From: Pleurodeles waltl | Taxonomy: Eukaryota > Chordata > Amphibia > Caudata > Salamandridae | NCBI RefSeq assembly: GCF_031143425.1 | Contig: NC_090444.1 | Span: 54,431,533 to 54,495,532, forward strand | Length of the DNA stretch: 64,000 nucleotides | Reading direction: 5' to 3' | Shown here: positions 1 to 12,972 of the stretch, one piece after another | Layout: each line of letters starts with the position of its first letter | How positions within the stretch are numbered: position 1 is the first letter of the stretch | Program-made: the position numbers and the translations under genes | The notes under the pieces: generated by a model | Told to the model about the DNA's origin: nothing | The model's input: only the letters and a program-made list of their open reading frames with translations | The model's database searches: none

Positions 1-1457
1 CACAAATGCCAAAAATACCTTAGAGACGATACTCCCTTAGGAGATAAGTAATATACACAGTATATACACTAGTATGCAAAACAGGTGTAGAAACAGTGAG
101 AAAACAGTGCAATTAGTGAAAATGACAATGGTCAGAAAAGGGCCTGGGGGAACACAAACCATATACTAAGAAAGTGGAATGCGAAAGTCGGGTTCCCAGC
201 TAGGCAAGTGTAGTGTGTAGGGGATCGCTGGGAGTACTAGAAAACACCAAAGGTAAGTACTAAAACCCATCCCAGAGACAAGGAAGCAGGAGTAAATGAG
301 AGTAACTTTCCTAGAACACACAATGCCACAAGAAAGAAGATTATGCAAGAACCAGAAGAGACTGCAAGACATCAACAGTGTATTCCTGGACCTGAAGGCC
401 TGTGGAAGAAGGGGACCAAGTCCAAGAAGCACAGAAGAGCCCAGGGAGAACAGGAGCCCCTGCTAACCCTGATGAAGATGCAAGAGAAGAACCACAGGTG
501 AGGAACAACAGTCAGTACTGCACCCAAGAAGATGGATGCGGGTTCCTGGTTGGTGCAGATGATGTCCCACGACGGATGGAAAATTGCAGTCTGGTTTGTG
601 TCGCTGGATTCCGCAACAAGCCTTGGCACACGCAAAGCTCACTGTTATCAGAAAATGGTGCTGCCCGGGACCAGGAGGGACCTGGTGGACACTACCCAGG
701 AGAGAGAGTCAGAGGAGGCTCTCAGCAGCTTAGAGAGCCCACAGAAGACCAGGTAGCCCACAGCATGGGTACAAAGGAGGTGCAAAAGGAGGCTCATGCA
801 GCACTACGACAAAGGCTCCCACGCCGCTGGAGAACAACTCAGGAAGCTATGCATCACAGGATAGAGTGCTGGGGGCCGGAGCTGCATGGTGTACAAAGGA
901 ATTTGTGGAAGGATGCCAACAAGCCTTTGCAACTGCAAAACACGCAGTGGACAGGGGTACTGTCTTGCGTGGGGAGGAAAGCTCTTACCTTCATCAAAGT
1001 TGGACAGTAGGGCATCAGGACGATCTGAACTACTTCAGTCCACCACCCATGATGCAGGATCCACGCAGTTTAACAAAAGAGGGAATCCACGCAGCCGGTC
1101 TTCATCACAGTAGGTGCCTGCTGAAGCAGGGGAGTGACTCCTTCATCCCAAGGGAGATTCCTTTGCTCTTCTGGTGCAGACTGATGACGGGCTGTCCTCT
1201 GAGGATGCACTACTGGGAAACAGTTGTAGTCACTGGCAGGAGCTGAAGATACAATGTTGCAGAACTCATCCTTTCTTCTATGTTGCAGATTGTAGAGTTA
1301 CTGGACGGCCCAGATTCAGTGTCTTCGGTGAGAAGGTGTAGTGGAGGATGCAGAGGATTCCTGCTGGAGTCTTGCAATCCGACTCCGAATCTGAAGACCC
1401 ACCCAAAAGAGGGACCCTAAATAGCCCTGAAAGGGGGTCACCTAACCAGGTAAGCAC
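1..1457 (-). repeat. TGTAGGA-family repeat, reverse copy, first half
   Basis: This stretch reads, in reverse complement, like the right-hand half of the complete repeat at 21,083-24,077. Shared blocks include the segment near the right end around 1-60 and the block with ACCCTAAATAGCC near 1,413. The copy starts before the window, so its right terminus is not seen. It stops abruptly at about 1,450, where a forward-oriented copy of the same family begins, and it resumes at about 7,564. Open frames here are short, overlapping and unlike any protein I know, so I treat it as non-coding repeat DNA. The family has short inverted ends (TGTAGGA and TCCTACA). I do not know its transposition class. Confidence 0.7.
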
Positions 1458-2842
1458 TGTGAGAAAGTAGCTTCTTTCTAGAATGGTTACCCCCATTTTG
1501 GCCTGTTTGCGAGTGTTTGTCAGTGTGTTTTTACTGTCTAACTGGGATCCTGCTACTCAGGCTCCCAGTGCCCATATTTTAAAACCTATTTGTCAGTTTG
1601 TTTTGCCTGTCTCACTGGGATCCTGCTAGCCAGGACCCCAGTGCCCATAGTTTGTGGCCTATGTGTGTTGTCAGTATGCTTGACTGTGTCACTGAAGTTC
1701 TGCAAACCCGAACTCCTGTGCTTATGCTCTCTCTACTTACCAAATTTGTCACTATACTTTAGTGACTTCATATTCCAATTCTGATTGGCACACTGGACCA
1801 CCCTTATAAGTCCCTAGTGTATGGTACTTAGGTACCCAAGGCATTGGGGTTCCAGGAGATCCTTAGGGGCTGAAGCATTTCTTTTGCCACCCATAAGGAG
1901 CTCATACAAACCTTTCTTAAGAACTGCCTCTACAGCCTGAGTGAAATAGTGCACACACTATTTCACAGCCATTTTCACTGTACCAGGTAACTTATAAGTC
2001 ACCTATATGTCTAACCTTCATTTACTGAAGGCCAGGTGCAAAGTTACTGTGTGTGAGGGCACCCTTGCACTAGCAAAGGTGCCCCACTTTGTCCAGGACT
2101 AATTTCCCATACTTAGTGAGTGCGGGAACACCATTATAAGCATGTACTACCTATATGTCAATACATATATGTAGCTACACAATGGTAACCCCGAATATGG
2201 CCATGTGAGGTGTTGAGGATTGTGAAATTGCACCCCAATCCAATTCTGGTATTGGGGGGCCAAACCCATGTACCCTGGGGGCTCCACCATGGACCCCCAA
2301 TACTGCCAAACCAGCTCTCTCAGGTTTTCACAGCAGCCCCAGCTGCTGCCACCTCACAGACAGTCTTCTGCCCTCATAGGACTCAGGTAGCCCGATTCCA
2401 GGAAGGCAGAACAATGTATTTCCTTTGGGAGGAGTGTGTTACACCCTCTCCCTTTGGAAATAGGTGTTACAGGCTTGGGAGAGGTAGCCTCCCAGAGCCT
2501 CTGGAAATGCTTTGAAGGGCACAGATGGTGCCCTCCTTGAATAAGCCAGTCTACACTGGTTCAAGGACCCCCAGTCCCTGCTCTGGCATGAAACTGGACA
2601 AAGGAAAGGGGAGAGACCACTACCCTCTCCATCACCACCCCAGAGGTGGTGCTCAGAGCTCATCCAGTGTGTCCCTGTTGTTAGCCATCTTGGATTCCAA
2701 GGTGTGGGGACCCTCTGGAGACCTCTGAGTGGCCAGTTCCAGCAGGTGACGTCAGAGACCCCAGGTGCATACCTGGGTTGGCAGCCAATCCCACTCTCAG
2801 GGCTATTTAGGGTCTCTCCTCTGGGTGTTTCCTCAGATTCAG

Positions 2843-5368
2843 ACAAAGCAAGGCCAAAAGCAGAAAACAAGGGTAGTAAGGGTGAGAGATGCCGCACGTC
2901 TGGGGAGTAAAAACCAGTATAGTTAACGAATGTGAATGAAGTTAGAGACTGGTGCCAGGTGGTCAGGTGCCTTACTACCCAGTAGGCACAAACTTGTGTA
3001 CCAAAGTGCACAGTGACATCAAAAACAATGTGACCACCGCACACAGACATGTACAGTCCGATCACGTAGTGCAGATATGTATCCCTGGTAGTACAGTTGA
3101 GGATGGAGAGAACAAAACGTGAAGATCCCAAGTTGGTAATGAACAGTGTCTTTAATCGTAGGCACAGTTTGCCTCAGGATTATGCAGTCTTCAAGATACA
3201 GCCAATACATGTTTCGTCACTCAGGTGACTTCATCAAGGCTGCAAAACAGTAATAAATGCAAACTTGTATGTAATAGTACCCATAATTAAGTGAGGCCTA
3301 ATGTGTGTCTATGTTAGATTAATTCCCGTGTTTACTAAAGGAAAGTGATGGGAAACGTACAAGACCATGTGAGTGAAAAGAAGATGGGCATGGCAATAAG
3401 AAATGGTAGAAAGGAACCCTAGTTAATCATGCAAAAGAAAAAGAAAGAGAGAGAGAAAAAGAAAAAAATGAAAAAGACACCTCGCCGTGGACGCATGAAA
3501 AAATGTGTATGAGTGGAAAATCCAAGTGTCACGCACGTGAAAAAAGTGTTCCATAAAGTCAAGGTCGGGCCTGCATATAAGGTAAGGCACAAAGTATTGT
3601 AGAGTGAGCATAAGATAAGAAAAGATTGAACATAGAGAGAATAACCCAATAAGACTCCTGGTAAAGTAGAGAAAATAGAGAGAGCAAAAGAAAAAGAGAA
3701 AAAGAAAAGGGGGGGTATTTGAGTCATACCTGGGCTGTCCGGCCAAGGAAGCGAAACTTGAAAGAAACCTATGGTAAGGCAAGTTGGCCTTATGCAGTAG
3801 GTGGAAATCTGGAAAAATTGGACCAAAAGGTAATAAGTGGCCAACCGTGATAAGTTGGAGTAATAAAGTAAGGAGAAGATTCGTTAAACTGCAGGATGAG
3901 ACATGCAAGTCATAGTTTTACAATACCTTGTAGAGTAGAATGTATATATGAGGTGATAACCTCACAGCGACAGGTGTAGAGGGTCCCAGTGTTGACCAGG
4001 TAAAGTTGAGGAAGGCCCTGATAAGCCTTAAGTCAAAACCCTGCGTAAGTGAAAAACTTGGATTAGGAAAGCGTACCATAAAAGGTGAGGCGGTAAGCGT
4101 TGGGGTTAAGAGAAATTAGCTGTGAAGAGTGAGTGGAAGGAAACCCAAAAATTATGAGGGCAACCTGTTTATGTTAAGGCAGTATGCGTAGGGACTGGGA
4201 ATAGTTGATAAGAATAAAGACTAAATAGAGGGATGCAGTCCCAAACTAAAATAACTGGCATAAGTCAGCAAAGTGATGTAAAACGTGTCTAAACTCCACT
4301 TAAAAAAATACATAAAAGGGAAACCTCAGCATGTTTAAAAGTCTAGTAGGTAAGTCGCAATGTGCAAGAAAAAAGCGAGTCCAAAACGTACCTTCGTACG
4401 GGGCCGGAGCACTGGAGCAGTCGATAGGCAGCACGTCTATGGGTCCCGAGACCCCGCGCTTGTTGTTCAAATTGAACGCCGAAAGTAAACACAGACGGAG
4501 GACTGACCTACGTTCAGGGAGCGTCAGTAGACGTTCCCTGATACGTAGGAAAACGTGGCACTCATCTTGGAATGACAGTCTAAGGGAAAGTAAGCGTGAT
4601 AGAAGGGGGACAACTAGAGGGTGGGAGGGAAACAATTTAAAAGTATAAAGTTGTGAAACAGGAACGGGAATTGGATATGTAAGGGGATAAGTAGGACGAC
4701 CAGAAAAGGAGGATTAAGCGCTGGTAAGGGAACATTAGTAAACGTTCCTAAGTAAGTGTGAAAGCGCAGCGGCCATCTTAAGATGGCATAAGATGGAATG
4801 TGTGCATGATGGAAGGGGGGACTGCTAAGGGGTGGGAGAGAGACAATGACACATGAAGGGGGAGTAAAAACGGAATAGGAAAAAGTGAGAAAAGCAGACA
4901 CTATAACAGGGGAAGATAGATAGTAGTAGGGACAGGTTGTGGATATAGTTGTACAGAGAAAACATGAACAATCAGAAGCCCATTAGGGAAAATACCCTGT
5001 TTTATAGAAGCGTAATGACAGCCATCATGAAAATATGGAGTGAGTAAAGTAAAGATGTCAAGGTGAGACGGACATGCTAGTGAATCAGAAAAATACCAAC
5101 ACAACAATAATGCACTACATATCTCAATAGTATGAAAGGGTCAGTAGTATGGTCCAAGAAAACAGAAGGGTAAGTTAAGCAACCAATTAAATCCATGATA
5201 TAATGGGAAATGATCATAGACAATAAACATACAGTAAAATGTTAAACGTACAGGAATGGTACATAGTCATAAAAAACAGTAGATTAGTAACTAGAGAGTT
5301 TGGATTGAGGAATGAACAGTAGGGACACAGGTCCAGACTAACAAATACATATATAGAGTTGGTAGTTT
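2843..5368. mobile_element. 2.5-kb insertion with 15-bp target-site duplication
   Basis: The 15-mer TTTCCTCAGATTCAG occurs at 2,828-2,842 and again at 5,369-5,383, and the flanking family sequence is continuous across the two copies. The DNA between is therefore an insertion of about 2,526 bp. A duplication of this length suits a target-primed retrotransposon better than most DNA transposons. I see no poly(A) tail. The minus strand reads through a block around 3,190-3,240 containing GACGAAACATG. I could not find a reverse transcriptase. The minus-strand frames around 3,420-3,900 are low-complexity Phe/Leu/Ser-rich and probably chance. Confidence 0.65.
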
Positions 5369-6353
5369 TTTCCTCAGATTCAGTTTGCAAGATTCCTCCA
5401 GGACTCCTCTGCATCCCCTGCTTCAACTTCTGACCATCGGATCAACCGCAGACTGCTCCATGAACCACTGTAACTGCAACAAAGTATCCAGGACGACTCC
5501 TGTGACCTGCAACTTCAGGTCCAGCCAGCATTTGCAACAATTTCCAAGGTGTGCACGCTCTGAGGACTGCCTGTCTTCACCCTGCACCCGAAGGACCAAA
5601 GGAATCTCCAGTGGAAGTCACTTCCCTGCTTCAGCAGGCACCCTTCTGTGATGACAACCGGCACTCTGGGACTCCTCTCCTGATAATAAGCTTGCTCCCT
5701 GGAACACAGGTCATGGACCGAAGTGACCCAGACTGTCCAAAGGTCCAGCTGTCCAAATTTGGTGGAGATAAGGGCATGCCTCCCTGTGCTGCGATAGTAC
5801 CCCTTTGCACCCCATCTTCTGCAGCTTCTTTGGCTTCCATGCACTTCTTCCAAAAGATCATTGTGCACAGCGTAGCCCAGGTCCCCGGCACTCCATCCTG
5901 CGATGCACAGCTCCCTGAGTTGTTCTCCGGTGGTGTGGGTTCCTCCAGTGTAGTGCTGCAATGACCGCACTTTGCATCTCCTTTGTCCCCATGTTCTGGG
6001 ACTCCCGTGGGTGTTGCCTGGTCCTCTGATGGCTCTCTGAAGTGCTGAGAGCCCCCTCTGTCTCCTCAGTCCAAGTTAAGACCCCCAGGTCCCTCCTATG
6101 TCCAGGCAGCTTCTCTTTGACGCAAACCTTGTATTTGCTTGAACTAAGGCTGGCTGGCGGAACCCAGTGACACAAACAGCCTGCGTCCGACAACTTGATG
6201 TGGGACATCCACTGCACCAACCAGGAACCCGCAGCCATCTTCTTTGGCGAACTTCTGTACTTTCCTTCTGACCGGAGAATCCACTTTTGCACCTTCATCT
6301 AGGTTGGCAGGGGCTCCTGTCCTTCCTGGACTCTTCTTCGACTTCTGGACTTG

Positions 6354-6885
6354 GGGCCAGATGTAGCAAGATATGAATTTGTGACTCGGAAATTGCGAGT
6401 CGGTGCGACTCCAAATTTCCGAGTCGCAAAATCATGAGACAGCAGACCTCCATGTCTATGACTGCTTTTTTAATAAAGCTGTTTTTTATTTTTTTTGTAT
6501 TGCAGCCTGTTTTCCTTCTAAGAAAATGAGTTGCAATACAAAAGAAAAAATGAAACCATTGGTTTCGTTTTTTCAGAGTAGGCAGTGGTCCATTGCACCA
6601 CTGCCTGCTCTGAAAAAATATTTATGACGACATTCACAAAGGGGAAGGGGTCCCATGGGGACCCCTTCCCCTTTTGCGAATGAGTTAGTACCCACTTGAC
6701 ATGGGTGCTAACTGCGATTTTCTTTGCGACCGTGTTCGCGGTCACAAAGCAATTCTGCATCGCGGTGCGAATCGCAAATAAGAAGGGAACACCTTGTGAT
6801 TGTGCATCGCGATGTGCGTTTTACATGGTGCAAACTGCGGATTTCGCAGTTTGCGCCATGCAAAAACGCTTCGTACATCTGGCCC
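6354..6885. mobile_element. 532-bp MITE, GGGCCAGATGTA inverted ends, TTG duplication
   Basis: The left end reads GGGCCAGATGTA and the right end is its exact complement, TACATCTGGCCC. TTG flanks both sides (6,351-6,353 and 6,886-6,888). The related repeat at 23,381-23,400 has the same sequence with a single TTG and no insert, so it works as an empty site. The interior holds complementary blocks (for example the palindromic segments near 6,390-6,425 and 6,640-6,670). No open frame looks real. A 3-bp duplication and these ends suggest a non-autonomous PIF/Harbinger-like element, which is inference. Confidence 0.85.
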
Positions 6886-7563
6886 TTGGTCTCCTCTCTC
6901 CACAGGTCTTCAGGTTCAGGAATCCATTGTTTGTTGTTTGCAGTCTTGTTTGGTTTCTGCATAATTCTTCATCACGAGGTGTAGTGTGTTCTGAGGACAC
7001 TAGCTGTACTTCACTCCTTTTTTCCTGGACTCTGGGGTGGGGTATTTTACTTACCTTTGGTGTTCTCTTACATTCCCAGTGCCCCTCTACACACTACACT
7101 TGCCCAGGGGGGAATTCGAAAATCGCATTCCACTATTTTAGTATTTGGTTTGTGTTGCCCCTAAGCCCATTGCAACCTATTATATTTCCTTATGTTTGCA
7201 CTATTCTATGACTGTTTACTTACCTGATTATGGTTACTTGTGTATATATGGTGTATAATATTTACCTCCAGAAGGAGTATTGCCACTAAGATATTTTTGG
7301 CCTTGTGTCACTAAAATAAAGTACCTTTATTTTTGGTAACACTGAGTATTGTATTTTATTGTGCATAAGTACTGTGTAACTATAGTGGTATTGCAGGAGC
7401 TTTGCATGTCTCCTAGTTCAGCCTTGGCTGCTCTGCTACGGCTACTCCTAGACAGCCTAAGCTGCTAGAACACTGCCTACATTTCACTAATAAGGGATAA
7501 CTGGACCTGGTATAAGGTGTAAGTACCTTAGGTACCAACGACAAACCAGGCCAGCCTCCTACA

Positions 7564-8700
7564 ATCACCTATCAGGGGAGGGCTCTGACGCCACCTGCCA
7601 GGACTGGCCACTCAGATGCTCCCAGAGTTCCCTGCCAACTTGGAATCCAAGATGGCAAAACCCAGGGACCCACAGGAGGAGCTCTGAGCACCACCACCTG
7701 GGGTGGTGATGGAGAGGGGAGTGGTCACTCCCCTCTCAGGGGAGTGCTCTGATAACCACCCCCTGGGGAGGTGATGCAGAGTGGAGTGGTCACACCCCTT
7801 TTCTTTGTCCAGTTTCGCACCAGAGCAGGGTCTGGGGGTCTCTGCACCGGTGTAGACTTGTTTATGAAAGTAGGGCACCAAATGTGCCCTTCAAAGCATT
7901 TCCAATGGCTTGGGGAGGCTACCCCTCCCAAGCCTGTAACACCTATTTCCAAAGGGAGAGGGTATAACGTCTCTCTCCCAAAGGAAATCCTTTGTTCTGG
8001 CTTCCTGGGCTTGAGCTTCTCAAGCAACAGGAGAGCAAATCCCTGTCTGAGAGGTGGCAGCAGCTGGGGCTCCCTGGAACCCTCAGAAGGCTGTAATGGC
8101 AGTACTGGGGGTCCTCTAAGGAGCCCCCAGAGTGAATAGATCATACAACCAATGCTTGCAAAATCTTGGCGGTATGATTCCTACATGTTTGATAACAAAC
8201 ATGGCCATATTTGAAGTTACTATTGTGTAGCTGCACATAGGTAGTAACCTATGTCCAGTGCACTCGTAAAATGACATCCCGCACTCACAAAGTCTGGGAA
8301 AATGGTACTGGAAGTCATGGGGGGGACCTCTGCAAGTGCAGGTGTGCCTTCACACACAAGTACTCTGCACACTGCCCTCAGGGCTGGATGGCCTGCTATA
8401 GGGGTGACCTATAAGGGACCTGGTGCAGTGTAAATGGCAGTAAAAGGGTGTGTGCACCTTTTCACGCAGGCTGCAATTGGAGTCCTGCAGAAGCCTTTCA
8501 TTGGGCTCCCCATGGGTGGCAAAAGATATGCTGCAGCCCATAGGGATCTCCTGGAACCCCAATGCCCTGGGTACCTAAGTACCATATACTAGGGAATTAT
8601 AAGGGGGCACCAATATGCCAATTGTGGGTGAAATACTGGGTTACCAGTATGCAACAACCAAATTTAAAATAGAGAGAGTATAACCATTCGGGTCATGGTT
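7564..8700 (-). repeat. TGTAGGA-family repeat, reverse copy, second half
   Basis: In reverse complement this matches the left half of the family, as in 21,083-22,330. It includes the blocks around the conserved GGTACCTA motif near 8,568. With 1-1,450 it makes one reverse copy disrupted by the forward copy. The left terminus is hard to place: similarity fades at about 8,690-8,750. Confidence 0.65.
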
Positions 8701-10746
8701 AGCAGGATGCCATTGAACACAGTCAAACAAATTGACATCAGACACCACCTTAAAATGTTCACAACTCATGCACCTCTGTACATTCTTCTCACCTCATTTG
8801 CAACACTGCATTAACTATAACTTCTCAATCCTCTACCTATACCCTTGCGTGTCACAAATGTCACAGCATGTGAAATCACTACATTATTAACGATACTTAT
8901 GACATGTCATATTATAAAATATGTTTGAACACACTGCCTGATACAGTGGTGAGTTATAGTCAGCGCTAGATGTTGGCTGAAGGGCCTGGCTGTTGTGGGG
9001 GTTGATTGTAGGGCCAGGCTGCCAACCCCATGCTGTGCACAACCTTCCACCTTGTGCATTCAGGGTTGGTCACAAGGCCTGGCTTATAGTCAGACCCTGT
9101 AGTAAATTCTGTAAAAGCAGTAAAACCCACACTGCACAGGCAGAAACCTGGCCACAGGGCTTGGTCTGTGGCCAGACCCTGTGGCTAACCCCCTCAGGCA
9201 GCCACCCTCACACTGCGTATGGCCTTTGGCCATGTGTGTTCGAGGGCTGGCTACAAGACCTGGCCTGTGGCCACTCCCCAAAGACAACCAACCCCACATT
9301 GCACATGGCCTTTAGCTGTGAGCTGTTGGGCACTGGCAAGAGTGGCTGTCCCTGGAAATCCCATCCCTCAGGGCCTTGTTTATTAAAAGGGTAAAGGGGC
9401 CATGTGACCATCTTCCCCCAACATATTATGGCTCTCGGGACCCCATCACCCATGGCCATATATATTTTAAAGGTAATGGATACTTCTTAGCCCCACTCCC
9501 CAAGCCTTGTTAGGACTTGGGGACACCATCCCCCAAAGCAAATCATTTACATAAAGAGGAGGAGATGCGCATGGCCCCCTTCCCCAGTCCTTTTTAGGGC
9601 CTGGGGACCCCATCCCCCAGGGCCATTTCTAAAAATTAAGGGGAGCGGTAATGATGTGGACCCCCTTCCCAAGTCCTAAAAAGAATCTGGGGACCCATCT
9701 TGACCCTCCTGCTCAAGCCGCTATGAGCACTTGGGACACTATTGCCTGGGGCCCACAGTTTTAAAAGTTGCTACCCACCCAGGACACCCACCATATACTG
9801 GTTGGGGCTTCCCCCCGTCTCTCCAGCCTGCTCCCACATACAACAGGTGCTGGCTTTGCTCCCGCCCACAGCCAGGGCAGGAGCAATATTTTGATCTGAT
9901 TCCTTGCCCACATTAGTGCAGTAAGGAAAACTGACCAAAAGCCCTCTTCCAGCAGCTGAGAGCATTTTTAAGTTTTAATCTGCTGGGTGCAGACTTCGTG
10001 TTTGCTTCTGCTTGGCAGAAAATACAAAAATGCTTCTACCAAGCGGGAGCAAACACACCTCCCACCATTTAGACTGTTTATGTTTGGAAACTCTCACCAG
10101 ATTTTCTCCCATCGTTGCGTTTTGGTGATGGTCAGAATACTCTCCCCATCTTTAGTCATTAGTGTGGGGGCAGACCCTTCCCCAGAACTTAAATGCTCAA
10201 ATTATTTATCGGCCACCTCCCGCCTTTTAGATTCCCTATCCATTGCCATTTTTGCTAATATTAAAGTAGACTCCTTGTACAGGAACCTGCGTGCTTCACA
10301 GTCAGACTTCCAGCAAAACTCCTCGCTAATTGAGGTGTACATCTGCTACCCTCAATGTATTGAAAATCACATATAGGTCAGTGACGAACAGCACTCACCT
10401 AATCCAAAGACCGCCACCAGTCCTTTGTCAAGCGTGTTCTTCCTGCGTCTCGTTCTTGGTAAAGCACTTTAATTGGCTTCTTCTGGACTACGTCAAAACT
10501 CATTGCGAGGGTGGACTTGGGAAATGAATTGCATCAAACTCCTTCCATGCCGCTCATATCCCTTGCCACTGCGTGCCAGGCCGCCATGGGGTTTTGATCC
10601 CCATCCATTAAATCACAATTATTTTGGCTGGAATCACTCCGTCAAGGCTTTCTGCCCAAAGAAACAGTCACAATCACCAAGCCTTATGAATGTGAAAATT
10701 GTTATTGTTTTCACCGGCAACAAAACATCTGACATGTTTTGGAGAC
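8701..10746. repeat. Gene-free repeat-rich stretch before the Harbinger element
   Basis: No coding frame here resembles a known protein. From about 8,980 to 9,340 there are imperfect repeats around CCAGACCCTGTGG and TTTGGCCATGTG, related to 55,800-55,900. From about 9,450 to 9,760 there is a degenerate tandem pattern of roughly 90-110 bp built on 'CAAGTCCT...GGGACCCCATC', which produces spurious Pro/Trp-rich frames. I recognise nothing in 9,960-10,746. Confidence 0.5.
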
Positions 10747-11039
10747 CAAGGCCCTCATTACAACATTGGCGGTAAATCCCGCTTACCACCGTGCAGAAGA
10801 CCACCAACACACCGCCGCAGCCGTGGAATTCCGCCACAGCTATTACGACCCACAGCTCAGATTCCGCCAAAATCCAGACACCCACACAAGTCCGCCACAC
10901 CAAAGGTCAGTGATAAACTGGCAATAACAAAACCCACACCGTCACGCCAACAGAAATACGCCCACACTATCATGACCCACGAGTCCACGCAGCGATCTTT
11001 CAACCGCGGTATTCCATTGGTGGTACACACCGCCGCGCT

Positions 11040-11340
11040 CAAAATACACACACATCTACAAAACACAACCACATTAGACAATTCCAAAAACACACACCTG
11101 ATACACATACACATACCACTCCCACACACCCAATCCAGTATAAAACACACACCCACATCACCCACAAACCCTTACAAACAGAATTGCTAAAGAAGGCTAG
11201 AGAGAGACACCACTATCTACAAACTAGCATCCACAGGCACTCAACACCATCACTCACACAAAATCCACGCACCTCACACAATACGCACAAACACATCCCC
11301 TCACACATCACAACACACACCACCTCACACATCACCCACA
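11040..11340. repeat. CA-rich low-complexity stretch
   Basis: A run of imperfect ACAC-rich sequence precedes Myb-like gene 1 inside the Harbinger element. It has no coding signal. A similar CA-rich stretch fills the intron at 11,745-12,030. Confidence 0.7.
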
Positions 11341-11344
11341 CCAC

Positions 11345-12430
11345 CCCTTGGCACAGCAAAGGCACCCCAGGTTTTCAGACGAGGAGCTCAGGGTCATGGT
11401 GGAGGAAATCGTCCGGGTAGAGCCACAGCTATTCGGAGTACAGGTGCAGCACACCTCCATAGCTAGGAAGATGGAGCTATGACGCAGAATCGTGGACAGG
11501 GTCAACGCAGTGGGACAGCACCCAAGAACACGGAAGGACATCAGGAAGAGGTGGAACGACCTACGGGGGAAGGTGCGTTCAGTGGTCTCAAGACACCACA
11601 TTGCAGTCCAGAGGACTGGCGCCGGACCCCCGCTTCCTCCCCCACAACTAACAACATGGAGGAGAAGGTCTTGGCTATACTGCATCCTGAGGGCCTCACA
11701 GGAGTACCTGGAGGAATGGACTCTGGTAAGGCAAATCTTTAACTACCATATCCCCCACCCTACCTGCATGCTATCACATACCCCAACCCTCACCCTCACC
11801 CCATCACTCCAACACCTCACATATGTCACACTATCACAAACCACCCCTCCCAAAACCAAGCCCTGCATGCAACAACAAAGCATGGACACCCATCACCAAT
11901 GCATGTCCACTACAGATACCCACACAGACCCCAAAACAATTATCACTCAAGGTCCTACACAACAAAACTGGGGTACAGGGTCACCCACCCATTGCACACC
12001 ATGGCACACACAGATGCAATAATCATGCCTTTACACCCCTGCAGGAACTGGGAGGTCTGCTGTGCGACAGGGGGAGGACAGGCCCAGGGAACCGACTCTC
12101 CACAAGGCCCTCTCCAACATCATGGGAGCGTACTGTCATTCCCAGGAGACCATGGCACCGGTACTGGCCAAGTTTCAGGAGACCCAGCGGCTGGTACAGG
12201 AGGAACAGTATTTGGGGTTCAGGGAGGAACTCAAGTCCATCAACACCACCCTGGGCACCATTGTAGTGGTGCTGAAGGACCTTGTCAACACCAGGAGGGA
12301 CACTGTGGCACCACAAGGGGCCCCTGACACTAGCCTGGATGATGAACTGCCCACCACCTTCGCAGGCGCTAGTGGACAGGAGGCACCGCCACAGGACCAC
12401 AACACTAGCACCCCCCCCCCCCGCAGATAG
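11345..12430 (+). pseudogene. Harbinger Myb/SANT-like gene 1 (broken)
   Basis: The first exon encodes a Myb/SANT-like domain starting around FSDEELRVMVEEI (near 11,372) and ending with RKRWNDLRGKVRS, similar to DNA-binding partners that help Harbinger transposases enter the nucleus and bind ends. A GT-AG intron at about 11,726-12,044 (GTAAGG ... CCTGCAG) joins in frame to a second exon with a probable coiled coil (MAPVLAKFQETQRLVQEEQ, near 12,150-12,215) and a Pro/Thr-rich end. The gene is broken: an in-frame TGA at 11,480-11,482 falls where the domain usually has Trp, and the frame shifts near 11,660. I see no start codon for the first exon, so an upstream exon may exist or the start may be lost. 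Exon structure is inferred from splice signals and frame continuity. Confidence 0.68.
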
Positions 12431-12972
12431 AAAACTACCCGACAAGCGGTCCCTGAGATCCAGGACAAAGACAGATAACAATACCAAGACTCCCGCCAAG
12501 AATTGAGACCACCCTGAATGTCATCCTTCTGTCCCACTTTGTCACCGTGTCCATCCTTAAACTGCCCTAGCTCCACTTCCTATGCCCCTTTGGACGATGC
12601 ACCTGTGAGACTAATAACTGGTCGCTGCCATGGACATTCCTCCACCATCACCCTGACCATTTTACAACCCCCTCCACTATTTAGCACTTAAATAAACACC
12701 CTTGAATCTGGAGTCAGTTTGTGCTTTTACAAATGTGTATTTGCAATAACTGAGGAAAAACCCAATGTCCATTCGAATGTCTACATACCTATGTAACACA
12801 GCTCTAGTTCATGAGGTAACATAGCAGAGGTCACACAGTGGGACCCACATCTGTGAAATTGAAGGGCAGAGTGACAAATCAGGGTCCATACACTGGGTGA
12901 AAGTGACAGACAGATGATAGGTCTAACAATTTTCGCAAATGTAGGAGGCAGTGATGTCGTCTTACCTGTGTC

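Larger units (their letters stand above)
1458..7563 (+). mobile_element. TGTAGGA-family repeat, forward copy, split by two insertions
   Basis: The left end at 1,458 (TGTGAGAAAG) matches the left end of the complete copy at 21,083. The right end at 7,557-7,563 is TCCTACA, as in the complete copy. The left half (1,458-2,842) and right half (5,369-7,563) join at the same point of the family sequence, with a 2.5-kb insertion between them. A second insertion is the MITE at 6,354-6,885. Near-identical flanks, TCACCTAACCAGG at 1,438-1,450 and TCACCTATCAGG at 7,565-7,576, look like a decayed target duplication in the reverse copy that surrounds it. Frames are short and not convincing as genes. Confidence 0.7.

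Noticed and set aside
2439..3131. 230-codon minus-strand frame
   Set aside because: It crosses the border of the 2.5-kb insertion at 2,843, so it joins two unrelated repeats.
3419..3908. Overlapping minus-strand Phe/Leu-rich frames
   Set aside because: They come from purine-rich AAAG/GAAA sequence on the plus strand; no domain.
4331..4648. 105-codon Arg/Ser-rich plus-strand frame
   Set aside because: It has an equally long antisense frame and no recognisable motif; it lies within the 2.5-kb insertion.
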